Shown here piece after piece: positions 1 to 6,134 of a stretch of DNA of 6,248 nt (position 1 is the stretch's first letter; every line of letters starts with the position of its first letter). This DNA is from DAOVRD01 sp964605915 (lineage in GTDB: Bacteria; Planctomycetota; Brocadiia; SM23-32). The notes under the pieces are model-generated. The model saw nothing but the letters and a program-made list of their open reading frames with translations. It was not told the origin of the DNA and made no database searches. The stretch is taken from the NCBI GenBank assembly GCA_964605915.1, contig CAZSET010000237.1:1-6248 (forward strand), given 5' to 3'. The position numbers and the translations under genes were made by a program.

Positions 1-50
1 GACCGCAGAGCCCAGGCCCTCTCCGTCCCCACCACAACAAGCCAACCCTT

Positions 51-155
51 GTCCTTCTGAGTTCGCCGTCCGGCGAACGAAGAATCTCTCCGTTTCCACC
101 ATGCACAGGTTAACGACGAGATCCTTCGTCCCGGCTCTCCGGGACTCAGGATGAC
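51..155. repeat. Complex palindromic interspersed repeat, copy 1
   Basis: The element has nested symmetry. The outer arms GTCCTTCTGAG (51-61) and CTCAGGATGAC (145-155) are complementary with two mismatches. Inside each is a small perfect hairpin: 7 bp arms at 62-68/71-77 on the left and 6 bp arms TCCCGG/CCGGGA at 129-134/139-144 on the right. Inner arms CGAAGAATCTC (78-88) and GAGATCCTTCG (118-128) pair with one mismatch around a centre at 89-117. The same plan recurs at 2251-2357, so this is a family and not a chance palindrome. There is no ORF and no transposase, so a MITE-like or REP-like non-autonomous element is my inference. It lies downstream of the minus-strand nitroreductase gene and could help end its transcript, but there is no clear U-tract. 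The remaining bases of 1-204 hold nothing I recognise. Confidence 0.8.
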
Positions 156-204
156 GAGCGGGCGTGCCCCGGCGCGTGACGAAATGGCGCCGAGCTCCGG
201 CCGA

Positions 205-705
205 TCACCGCTGCCCGTAGCGCTCGCGGTGCAGAATCTCGGCAAGCGGCTTCTTGTCCGCCTGGGAGGGCGGCGCCGCCGGTGCGCCTATGGGCAGTAT
301 GGCCAGCAGGCGCCGATCGTCCGGCACGCCGAGCACGCCCTTCCCGTAGTCCTCCTGCCGCAGCACCTGACCCTCGACCCAGAGCGACGCGTAGCCGAGC
401 GCCGTAACGGCCAGCAACATGTTCTCAATGGCGGCGGCCGCGTCCTCCTTCCAGAACGGCCTGGCCCCCTCGTCCATCACAACGGCGATGGCGGCGGACG
501 CCTGGCCGATGCAATCCTGGATCGTTCCGAGCGCCCGGAGCGTCTCCTCGTCGCGCACGAGGATGAACTCCCAGGGCTGGCGGTTGTAGCCGGACGGGGC
601 GCGCCGGCCGGCGTCCAGCATCCGCATCAGGTCCTCTTGCGGCACGTCGCACTTCTTGAAGGCCCGCACGCTGGCCCTCCGCTCAATCACCTTGAAGAAA
701 TCCAT
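205..705 (-). CDS. Nitroreductase-family FMN-dependent oxidoreductase (166 aa)
   Basis: This is a small cytoplasmic flavoprotein of the nitroreductase superfamily, which uses FMN and NAD(P)H to reduce nitro compounds, quinones or other substrates. The substrate here cannot be read from sequence. Visible signatures are the N-terminal RRASVR (residues 9-14), the usual FMN-phosphate-binding stretch; APSGYNRQPW (36-45), matching the family's APSxxNxQPW motif; the helix ENMLLAVTALGY (94-105); and LPIG (137-140) before a short basic tail. At 166 residues it belongs to the short subgroup. The ATG at 705 is chosen because the protein then begins MDFFKVIERRASVR, as the family does, and AAAGGA (712-717) lies 6 bases upstream. 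An in-frame extension to 795 would add 30 unconserved residues. It is the last minus-strand gene, 165 bases after the DUF2330-like gene, with a REP-like hairpin between them. Family assignment is firm; specific function is unknown. Confidence 0.9.
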   Translation of the reverse strand: MDFFKVIERRASVRAFKKCDVPQEDLMRMLDAGRRAPSGYNRQPWEFILVRDEETLRALGTIQDCIGQASAAIAVVMDEGARPFWKEDAAAAIENMLLAVTALGYASLWVEGQVLRQEDYGKGVLGVPDDRRLLAILPIGAPAAPPSQADKKPLAEILHRERYGQR

Positions 706-788
706 AGCGCGTCCTTTCTTCTCAAGCGTTCTGCTTTCTGTCGGACGTATGCTAAGGGAAGCCGCTAACGTCTTCTCAGGTCTCCGGA

Positions 789-833
789 CCCTCACCCTGA
801 CCCTCTCCCAGCGGGAGAGGGTCAGGGGGAGGG
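789..833. repeat. REP-like palindromic hairpin (CCCTGACCCTCTCCC type)
   Basis: CCCTGACCCTCTCCC (795-809) pairs perfectly with 813-827 across a 3-base AGC loop. The stem extends through 789-794/828-833 with a single mismatch (A794 against G828), giving 20 of 21 paired positions. Palindromes of this CCCTCACCCTGACCCTC type occur as interspersed elements in many GC-rich bacterial genomes; that is recollection, not a search. It sits between the DUF2330-like stop (871) and the nitroreductase start (705), both on the minus strand. The stem is strong enough to protect an mRNA end or slow polymerase, but neither side has a T-run, so I do not call it an intrinsic terminator. Confidence 0.8.
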
Positions 834-870
834 CGAAACTGCCGGAAGACTCATGTGGGCTCTATTAGAC

Positions 871-2186
871 TCAGCCTAACGGCCACAGGAGCACCACTTC
901 AAGCAGGGAACTCAGGGCCAGGAATAGGAAGGCGAAAGCAAGGAAGAACAGGCCGCGGAGGTTGCGCTCCCGGTTGTCCGCGGCGGGCCGGGTGAATACC
1001 GCGATGCCCAAGCCCACAAGCGTCAGCATGTTCCAGAGGCCCAGCAGGGCCCTGCGCCGCCACGACCGGTAGACGACGAGTGACGCAAGGCCCGCCGAGA
1101 CGTAGGAGAGGCCAGCCAGGCAGAGTGTCCACGGATAAAGCCATGACCAGGGCGGGTATTCGCGCGAGAGAATCAGGTCAACGGCTGCGCCGTAGCCCAT
1201 CCCCGGCACTTTGACCGCGGTGAACCAGAGGTCCTCGGTGAAGGCCCCGGCTGTCTCTCCGATCCAGACGCGCGTGTACGGAATGTGGCCGCGGGAAGTA
1301 CGCGGCCGGAATCCATCCGGCACGCCTGGCAGCAACCCTTGTGTCGGAAGTAATCCACGCTCAGGAAGTAATCCAGTTCCTCCTTCCTCGCGACGTCGAA
1401 ATGCCCTTCCAGGAACAACTTGATCTCCAGGGGGACATCGCCGTACGACGCGGTCGGCCGAAGCGGATAGAACGGACGCTCCGTAGGGAACTGCACGTGC
1501 ACGCAGGGCCAGCGATCTGCGTCCCATGCCGGCGGCGTCCGAAAGCGCGGGAACTCTTTCAATGCCTCCTCCCAGGAGGCGATCCAGACCAGCACCAGCA
1601 CGTAGTCCTGGTTCAGGTATCCGTCGAACGCGGAAAGCCCGCCCGGCGGCAATCCCACGCCTTGCTTCTCGAGGTAGCGCGCCAGCTCCTGCTCTGAAGC
1701 AGCCTTCACGGTCTCGGCGTGGATGCCCCACTTCTCGACCACGTCGTTCACGAACACGCCCCCGGCGTTCAGTGGGTATGCCCGGCCCTGAGTCACCGTT
1801 CCCAGGCGGAATAGTGCGGGGTAGATCTGAGTGGCCGTGAGCGCCCTTCCGAGACTGCGGCTCTGGAGGCGCGCCGTCTGCCGCGGGTCGTAGCCCTCGA
1901 AAAGGCGGAACACGTCCACGACGTCAAGCTTCACCTGGTCCGGAGTGCCCGGCACGGGGAACATCCAGAGGGCCTTCTCATCTTCCTCCAGGTCGATGTT
2001 GATGGCGATTATGAGCTTCTCGATGCCGTCCCTGTGCGCGACGGCCGCAATCTGTTCGTCCTGTGGCGAACGCTCGAACGGCGATTCGGGATCGCTTTCG
2101 TACGCCACGCCGTCGGCGCGCGCCTGCCCCGCGAAGGTCAGAGACAAACCGCACACGATAGCCCACAACGCAATCCGGCCCCTCAT
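871..2186 (-). pseudogene. DUF2330-like secreted/membrane protein, apparent frameshift
   Basis: No reaction is known. The N-terminal part reads from the ATG at 2186: a signal peptide (MRGRIALWAIVCGLSLTFAG, cleavage probably near ARA-DG), then an exported domain including QDEQIAAVAHRDGIEKLIIA and ALWMFPVPGTPDQVKLDVVD, which resembles DUF2330 proteins. AGGAGG (2195-2200) lies 8 bases upstream, so this start is well supported. The frame stays convincing to about DYFLSVDYFRHKG (ending near 1336), then gives low-quality sequence to a stop at 1173. The overlapping minus-strand frame ending at 871 continues the protein: IPYTRVWIGETAGAFTEDLWF, then three hydrophobic segments near 1143-1069, 1050-991 and 960-877. 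A -1 shift near 1320-1345 would join them into about 438 residues: exported domain plus membrane anchor. Loss of one G from the run at 1336-1338 is the simplest cause. A real pseudogene or an assembly error is equally possible. TTGACA at 2241-2236 is a possible -35 box, but no good -10 follows. Confidence 0.7.
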
Positions 2187-2250
2187 GTCTCACCCCTCCT
2201 CCCCTCGTGTGCATCGCGCCGCCGCTATTGAGCGCTGTCAAGCCAATGAT

Positions 2251-2357
2251 GTCATTCTGAGTCCCGCGAAAGCGGGATGAAGAATCTCGGCGGCACCGAC
2301 GTCGACGCCGCTATCGGCGAGATTCCTCGTCTCGGCTTCGCCGCTCCTCGGAATGAC
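2251..2357. repeat. Complex palindromic interspersed repeat, copy 2
   Basis: This has the same architecture as the element at 51-155. Outer arms GTCATTCTGAG (2251-2261) and CTCGGAATGAC (2347-2357) pair with one mismatch. The left internal hairpin is TCCCGC (2262-2267), a GAAA loop, and GCGGGA (2272-2277). The right one is CGGC (2333-2336), TTC, GCCG (2340-2343). Inner arms TGAAGAATCTC (2278-2288) and GAGATTCCTCG (2319-2329) pair with two mismatches. The centre contains further symmetry around CGACGTCG. Outer and inner arm sequences are shared with copy 1, while the small hairpin stems differ in sequence but keep pairing. It fills most of the gap between truA (ends 2394) and the DUF2330-like gene (starts 2186), so truA read-through transcripts would carry the folded element. 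Confidence 0.85.
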
Positions 2358-2393
2358 AATACTTGCCTGGGCGCAACATTGCTTTCGCTGCCC

Positions 2394-3155
2394 TCAATAA
2401 CCGCTGGAGCGCGGGTCGTCCGGATACGTCACCCGCACCAGCGCCAGGCCCCGGGCGGGGGCCGTCGGCCCCGCCGCATCCCGCCGGCACGCCTCCAGGG
2501 CCCGGGCGAACTCACCCGCCGCCACCTTCCCCCGCCCGACCTCCAGCAACGTTCCCACGATGATGCGGACCATATTGTAAAGGAAACCGTTGCCCTCGAC
2601 CAGATAGTGAAGCTCATCCCCGGCCTCGGCGCACTCGCTGCGCATCACGTGCCGCACGTTGCTCTCCGTCTCCGTGTGCTCGCTGGCGAAGCTGGTGAAA
2701 TCGTGCTCGCCGACAAGCATGGCCGCGCATTGCCGCATCGCGCCGACGTCCAGGTTCCGCCATTCCCGCAGCGTGAACCGTTCCCGTAAGGGCCGCCGTG
2801 CCGCGCTGCGCAGGATGCGGTAGCGGTAGAGCTTCGCGGAGGCCGCGTAACGGGCGTCGAAGCCGGCAGGCGCCTGGCGGCTGTCGAGCACGGCCGCGTC
2901 GGCGGGCAGCCAGTAGTTGAGCGCCGGCACGAACCGCTCGGCACCCAGGTCGGACTCCGTGTCGAAGTGGGCGACCTGCCCCTCGGCGTGCACGCCGGAA
3001 TCCGTGCGGCTAGCGCCGGTGACGCGCAGCTCTTCGCCCGTGGTCCGGCGGATGGCGTCCTCGAGCACGCCCTGCACGGTCCGCCCCTCGGCCTGGACCT
3101 GCCAGCCGAGGAAGGCCGTCCCGTCGTACTCGAGCGTGAGCATCAGCCGGCGCAT
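2394..3155 (-). CDS. truA: tRNA pseudouridine(38-40) synthase TruA
   Basis: TruA isomerises uridines 38, 39 and 40 in the anticodon arm of many tRNAs to pseudouridine; it acts in the cytoplasm, classically as a homodimer. Sequence support: LTLEYDGTAFLGWQ (residues 6-19) opens the fold; GASRTDSGVHA (47-57) carries the catalytic aspartate, D52 here; KLYRYRI (108-114) supplies the conserved active-site tyrosine Y110; GEHDFTSF (149-156) and FLYNMVR (191-197) are further hallmarks. The length of 253 residues fits the family. The ATG at 3155 gives MRRLMLTLEYDG. Alternatives are a GTG at 3173 (six residues longer) and an ATG at 3143. None has a clear Shine-Dalgarno site, and a perfect hairpin directly abuts 3155, so the start is uncertain by a few codons. 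It is divergent from proS. Function is certain. Confidence 0.96.
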   Translation of the reverse strand: MRRLMLTLEYDGTAFLGWQVQAEGRTVQGVLEDAIRRTTGEELRVTGASRTDSGVHAEGQVAHFDTESDLGAERFVPALNYWLPADAAVLDSRQAPAGFDARYAASAKLYRYRILRSAARRPLRERFTLREWRNLDVGAMRQCAAMLVGEHDFTSFASEHTETESNVRHVMRSECAEAGDELHYLVEGNGFLYNMVRIIVGTLLEVGRGKVAAGEFARALEACRRDAAGPTAPARGLALVRVTYPDDPRSSGY

Positions 3156-3176
3156 GCCGTGAATGTAGTTCACGGC
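3156..3176 (-). promoter_or_regulatory. Perfect hairpin abutting truA start codon
   Basis: GCCGTGAA (3156-3163) and TTCACGGC (3169-3176) are exact reverse complements around a 5-base loop. In the truA mRNA the stem ends at the base immediately before the AUG at 3155, where a ribosome-binding site would normally lie. It could therefore limit initiation, or form part of a protein-binding operator. If truA instead starts at the GTG at 3173, the stem would include that start codon. The structure is seen directly; the role is inferred. Confidence 0.5.
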
Positions 3177-3210
3177 AGTGGACAGTGTCCAGTGATCAGT
3201 AGACAGTTGC
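3176..3210. repeat. Five 7 bp direct tandem repeats, CAGTGNN
   Basis: CAGTG begins at 3176, 3183 and 3190; degenerate units CAGTA and CAGTT begin at 3197 and 3204, all in exact 7-base register. A further CAGTG at 3220 is out of register. Embedded in the array are the near-perfect palindrome GGACAGTGTCC (3180-3190) and TGATCA (3193-3198). The array lies between the truA start and the proS promoter. It could be an iteron-like protein-binding array or a decayed interspersed repeat; sequence alone does not decide. Confidence 0.6.
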
Positions 3211-3225
3211 GGCAACGCCCAGTGA

Positions 3226-3254
3226 TTGAAAAGGCGCCGACCCGTTCCTATAAT
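3226..3254 (+). promoter_or_regulatory. Sigma70-type promoter for proS operon
   Basis: TTGAAA (3226-3231) is a -35 box matching five of six consensus bases, and TATAAT (3249-3254) is a perfect -10 box. The spacer is exactly 17 bases. Transcription would start near 3261, giving a leader of about 75 bases before the proS ATG at 3336. In such a GC-rich region a near-consensus pair at ideal spacing upstream of a housekeeping gene is unlikely to be chance. No equally good promoter is visible for truA on the other strand. Confidence 0.8.
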
Positions 3255-3271
3255 GCGGCGCGTCCCCCGTC

Positions 3272-3288
3272 CGGGCAGGACCTGCCCG
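3272..3288. promoter_or_regulatory. 17 nt perfect palindrome in proS leader (possible operator)
   Basis: CGGGCAGG (3272-3279) and CCTGCCCG (3281-3288) are exact reverse complements flanking a single central A. It begins about 11 bases after the predicted transcription start. As DNA it is a plausible operator for a dimeric regulator. As RNA it could form a 6 bp stem, CGGGCA/TGCCCG, with a 5-base loop. No T-run follows, so it is not a standard attenuator, and the leader is too short for a T-box. Confidence 0.5.
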
Positions 3289-3335
3289 CATAGGCGCGCT
3301 TCTGCCCCGATCCCGATGATCGAGCAAGGACCCCC

Positions 3336-5066
3336 ATGCGCTGGTCGGCCACCCTCATCCCCACGCTTCGGGAGACTCCCGCCGAGGCCGTCGCTCCCAG
3401 CCACCGGCTGATGCTGCGCGCCGGGCTGATCCGGCAGGTGGGCAGCGGCCTTTACGCCTACCTGCCGCTCGGAACGCGCGTGCTCAACAAGGTGGTGGCC
3501 GTCGTCCGCGAGGAGATGGACCGGGCGGGCGGAATCGAGGTGCTGATGCCGGCGCTGTGGCCGATAGAGCTCCTGCAGCAAAGCGGCCGCCTGGATGCGT
3601 TCGGGCGCGACCTGATCACGTTCCGCGACCGCCACGGCCGGCCGCACGCGCTGGCGCCGACCCACGAGGAACTCGTCACGCGCCTCGCGCACGACGCCCT
3701 GGCCAGCTACAAGCAGCTCCCGCTCACCCTTTACCAAATCCAGACGAAGTTCCGCGACGAGGTGCGGCCCCGCTTCGGCGTGCTGCGAACGCGCGAGTTC
3801 ATCATGAAGGACGCTTACAGCTTCAGCGCGGACGAAGCCGGACTGGCCGAATGCTACGAGGCCATGCGCGAAGCCTACGGGCGCATCTTCGGCCGTTGCG
3901 GCCTGGACTGCATCGTAGCACAGGCCGATCCCGGCGCCATGGGCGGGGAAGGCTCCGAGGAGTTCGTCGTGCCTAGCCCCTTCGGTGAAAGCAGTTACGT
4001 CCGTTGCGAAGGCTGCGGCCACACGGCGAACGTCGAGGCCGCCGCCGCCCCGCCGCCCGAACCCGAGCCGGTGGGGCAGCCGCCCGAGCTGCGCGAGGTG
4101 GCCACGCCGGGCATGACGTCCATCGAGGCGGTCAGCGGCTTCCTGGGCGTTGAGCCCGAGGCCATGATAAAGACGATCATCTACGTTGCCGACGGGAGGC
4201 CGGTCGCCGCGCTGGTCCGGGGCGACCACGACGTGAACGAAGCCAAGCTGCGGCGCGTGCTGGGCGCGGAGTCGCTCGAGATGGCCGGCGCCGACGTAGT
4301 CGAGAAGGTGAGCGGCGCTCCCGTGGGCTTCGCCGGGCCCGTCGGACTGGAGGGCGTGGAAACGGTCGCCGATCACGCGGCAGCCGCCGTCGCGGCTTCG
4401 GTGACCGGCGCCAACAAGGAAGACACGCACCTGCTGGGCGTCGTCCCCGGACGGGACTTCGAACCCGACCGGGTGGCCGACATCCGCTACGTTACGCCGG
4501 AGGACCGCTGCGCAGCTTGCGGAGGCGACACCCGCCTCTTCGAGGGCATCGAGCTGGGACACCTGTTCAGGCTGGGCACGAAGTACAGCGAGGCGCTGGG
4601 GGCGACGTATCTGGACGGCGACGGCAGGGAGAAGCCCTACGTGATGGGCTGCTACGGCATCGGCGTCAACCGCATCGTTGCGGCCCTGATCGAGGGCGGC
4701 GCCGACGAGCGCGGCATAGTCTGGCCGCCAGGCGTGGCGCCCTATGAGGTGCTCGTGCTGCCGCTGGACCTGAGCGAGGAGCGCATCGCGTCCGCCGCCG
4801 AGGCCGCCTACGAGCAACTGCGCAAGGCAGGCCTGGACGCACTGCTGGACGACCGGGACGAGCGGCCGGGCGTGAAGTTCCATGACGCAGATTTGATCGG
4901 CTTCCCGTTGAGGATTGTCATTGGCAAAGGCTACCTCCGGGATGGTAGCCTGGAGCTGCAAGTGCGGAGGGACGACGCGCGCACGGAAGTGGCGCCCGGC
5001 GAGATCGCAGGGGTCGCGCGCCGCAAGCTGGCGGAGCTGTCCGTCCACAACGAACAGGGGAGTTGA
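3336..5066 (+). CDS. proS: Prolyl-tRNA synthetase, bacterial type with editing domain
   Basis: ProRS charges tRNA-Pro with proline using ATP, in the cytoplasm. The 576-residue protein has the bacterial layout and usual length. The class II catalytic core begins MRWSATLIPTLRETPAEA, with LRAGLIRQVGSGLYAYLPLG (27-46) around motif 1, PTHEE (108-112), and motif 2 spanning 139-163 (FRDEVRPRFG, then FIMKDAYSF). The inserted editing domain, which clears Ala-tRNA-Pro, covers about 224-405. It includes MIKT with K279, which aligns by context with the editing lysine of E. coli ProRS, and VTGAN with H365 nearby. Cysteine pairs CEGC (224-227) and CAAC (392-395) bracket the insertion and might bind a metal. 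Motif 3 is GCYGIGVNRIVAALIE (438-453), followed by an anticodon-binding domain at about 466-566. AAGGA (3326-3330) lies 5 bases before the ATG. It is the first gene of a tight cluster driven by the promoter at 3226. Confidence 0.98.
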   Translation: MRWSATLIPTLRETPAEAVAPSHRLMLRAGLIRQVGSGLYAYLPLGTRVLNKVVAVVREEMDRAGGIEVLMPALWPIELLQQSGRLDAFGRDLITFRDRHGRPHALAPTHEELVTRLAHDALASYKQLPLTLYQIQTKFRDEVRPRFGVLRTREFIMKDAYSFSADEAGLAECYEAMREAYGRIFGRCGLDCIVAQADPGAMGGEGSEEFVVPSPFGESSYVRCEGCGHTANVEAAAAPPPEPEPVGQPPELREVATPGMTSIEAVSGFLGVEPEAMIKTIIYVADGRPVAALVRGDHDVNEAKLRRVLGAESLEMAGADVVEKVSGAPVGFAGPVGLEGVETVADHAAAAVAASVTGANKEDTHLLGVVPGRDFEPDRVADIRYVTPEDRCAACGGDTRLFEGIELGHLFRLGTKYSEALGATYLDGDGREKPYVMGCYGIGVNRIVAALIEGGADERGIVWPPGVAPYEVLVLPLDLSEERIASAAEAAYEQLRKAGLDALLDDRDERPGVKFHDADLIGFPLRIVIGKGYLRDGSLELQVRRDDARTEVAPGEIAGVARRKLAELSVHNEQGS

Positions 5067-5076
5067 GAAGCCCGAC

Positions 5077-5625
5077 ATGGCCGAGGCAAGCCGCCCGGAG
5101 AAGGCCAACCTGATATGCGCCGTGCTGGCCGGCCAGGATGCCTGGTTCGCCGAGGCCATGGACCGCATGGAGAAGCTCTTCGGCCCGACGGACATCGAGA
5201 GCGAGGTCTGGCCGTTCGACTTCACGGACTACTACGCGGAAGAGATGGGGAGCCCGCTGCTGCGGAGGTTCTACAGCTTCAAGGAGCTGATTGCTCCCGA
5301 CAATCTGCCGGCCATCAAGCATACGACGAACAGGCTCGAGAAGGAGCTGGCTCGCGCCCTGCCGCAGGCGCCGCCGCGCCCGGTGAACCTGGATCCCGGG
5401 TTCGTCTGCCTGAGCAAGCTGGTGCTGGCCACGACGAAGGACCACGCCCATCGCGTCTACATCGGCGCGGGCATCTACGGCGAATCGACGCTGCACTGGC
5501 GGGACGGCGCCTTCCTGCCCTGGGAGTGGACTTACCCGGACTACAGGCGGGAGGAGTGCCGGGAGTTCTTCGGCCGCGTGCGCGAGCTGTACCGCGAGAA
5601 ACTGACGCGGCCGCAGGGCCGCTGA
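5077..5625 (+). CDS. DUF4416 family protein, function unknown
   Basis: This 182-residue soluble protein has no signal peptide or membrane segment and resembles the DUF4416 family, whose biochemical role I do not know. Recognisable stretches are ANLICAVLAG (10-19), where the fold begins; WPFDFTDYYAEEMG (45-58), with a cluster of acidic and aromatic residues; FYSFKELI (65-72); NLDPGFV (104-110); KLVLATTKDHAHRVYIG (114-130), rich in basic and histidine residues; and WTYPDYR (151-157). The conserved D, H, K and Y residues would suit a nucleotide- or nucleic-acid-related role, but that is speculation. The ATG at 5077 lies 10 bases after the proS stop, with GAGAAG (5065-5070) as a Shine-Dalgarno site; the longer upstream frame overlaps proS and is not supported. 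Lying between proS and ndk with tight spacing, it is almost certainly co-transcribed with them. Confidence 0.85.
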   Translation: MAEASRPEKANLICAVLAGQDAWFAEAMDRMEKLFGPTDIESEVWPFDFTDYYAEEMGSPLLRRFYSFKELIAPDNLPAIKHTTNRLEKELARALPQAPPRPVNLDPGFVCLSKLVLATTKDHAHRVYIGAGIYGESTLHWRDGAFLPWEWTYPDYRREECREFFGRVRELYREKLTRPQGR

Positions 5626-5644
5626 CGGGAGGCAACACAAGGCA

Positions 5645-6115
5645 ATGGAACGGACGCTGGTGTTCCTGAAGCCCGACGCCGTCAGGCGAGCCCTGGTGGG
5701 CGAGATCATCTCGCGCTTCGAGCGCCGCGGCTTCAGCATCGTGGGCCTCAAGCTGATGCAGCTTGGGGAGGAGTTCGTGCGCGAGCACTACGCCCAGCAC
5801 AAGGGCAAGGACTTCTACGAGCCGCTGGTCCGTTACACTACGAGCGGCCCGGTCGTTGCCATGGTGCTGGAGGGCAAGAACGCCGTCGCGGTGGTCAGGA
5901 GGATGATGGGCGAGACGTTCGGCAGCGACTCCGCGCCCGGCACGATTCGCGGGGACATGGCACTGAGCAACCGCTTCAACCTGATCCACGGCAGCGACAG
6001 CGCCGAAGTCGCCGAACGCGAGATACGGGCGTTCTTCAGCAAGAACGAACTGGTCCAATACCCGACAGAGGCCACGCGCTGGATCTATGACCAGAGCGGA
6101 CCGGAACCGGTGTAG
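5645..6115 (+). CDS. ndk: Nucleoside diphosphate kinase
   Basis: Ndk moves the terminal phosphate from a nucleoside triphosphate (usually ATP) to nucleoside diphosphates through a phosphohistidine intermediate, balancing NTP and dNTP pools in the cytoplasm. The diagnostic features are present: ERTLVFLKPDAV (2-13) with the conserved lysine K9, GTIRGDMAL (99-107), and the active-site block NLIHGSDS (112-119) with catalytic H115. FFSKNELVQY (about 129-138) is the usual near-C-terminal segment. At 156 residues it is slightly longer than the common 140-150, with a short extra tail ending SGPEPV. The ATG at 5645 follows the DUF4416 stop by 19 bases. GGGAGG (5627-5632) is 12 bases upstream, rather far; AAGG (5639-5642) is close but weak. 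The start is nevertheless fixed by the conserved N-terminus. Confidence 0.97.
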   Translation: MERTLVFLKPDAVRRALVGEIISRFERRGFSIVGLKLMQLGEEFVREHYAQHKGKDFYEPLVRYTTSGPVVAMVLEGKNAVAVVRRMMGETFGSDSAPGTIRGDMALSNRFNLIHGSDSAEVAEREIRAFFSKNELVQYPTEATRWIYDQSGPEPV

Positions 6116-6134
6116 AACCAAAGGAGAAGGGCAG

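Noticed and set aside
151..768. Plus-strand 205-codon open frame opposite the nitroreductase gene
   Set aside because: It is the shadow of a well-conserved minus-strand flavoprotein, and its own translation shows no recognisable domain.
789..833. Rho-independent terminator after the DUF2330-like gene
   Set aside because: The stem is strong but no T-run follows on either strand; better explained as a REP-like repeat.
1331..1340. CAACCCTTGT decamer shared with positions 43-52
   Set aside because: A single short match with no flanking similarity; expected by chance at this scale, although it overlaps the suspected frameshift site.
2213..2241. Minus-strand promoter for the DUF2330-like gene using TTGACA at 2241-2236
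   Set aside because: The -35 box is perfect but the correctly spaced -10 position reads CGCGAT, too poor to call a promoter.
4928..4951. Perfect 8 bp inverted repeat AGGCTACC/GGTAGCCT inside proS
   Set aside because: It lies within the coding region for a normal C-terminal domain segment, has an 8-base loop and no T-run; probably a chance consequence of codon choice.
3156..5225. Very long minus-strand open frame running across proS and joined in frame to truA
   Set aside because: It is antisense to an unmistakable proS and lacks any recognisable domain outside the truA part; high GC content makes long antisense frames common. TruA starts at or near 3155.
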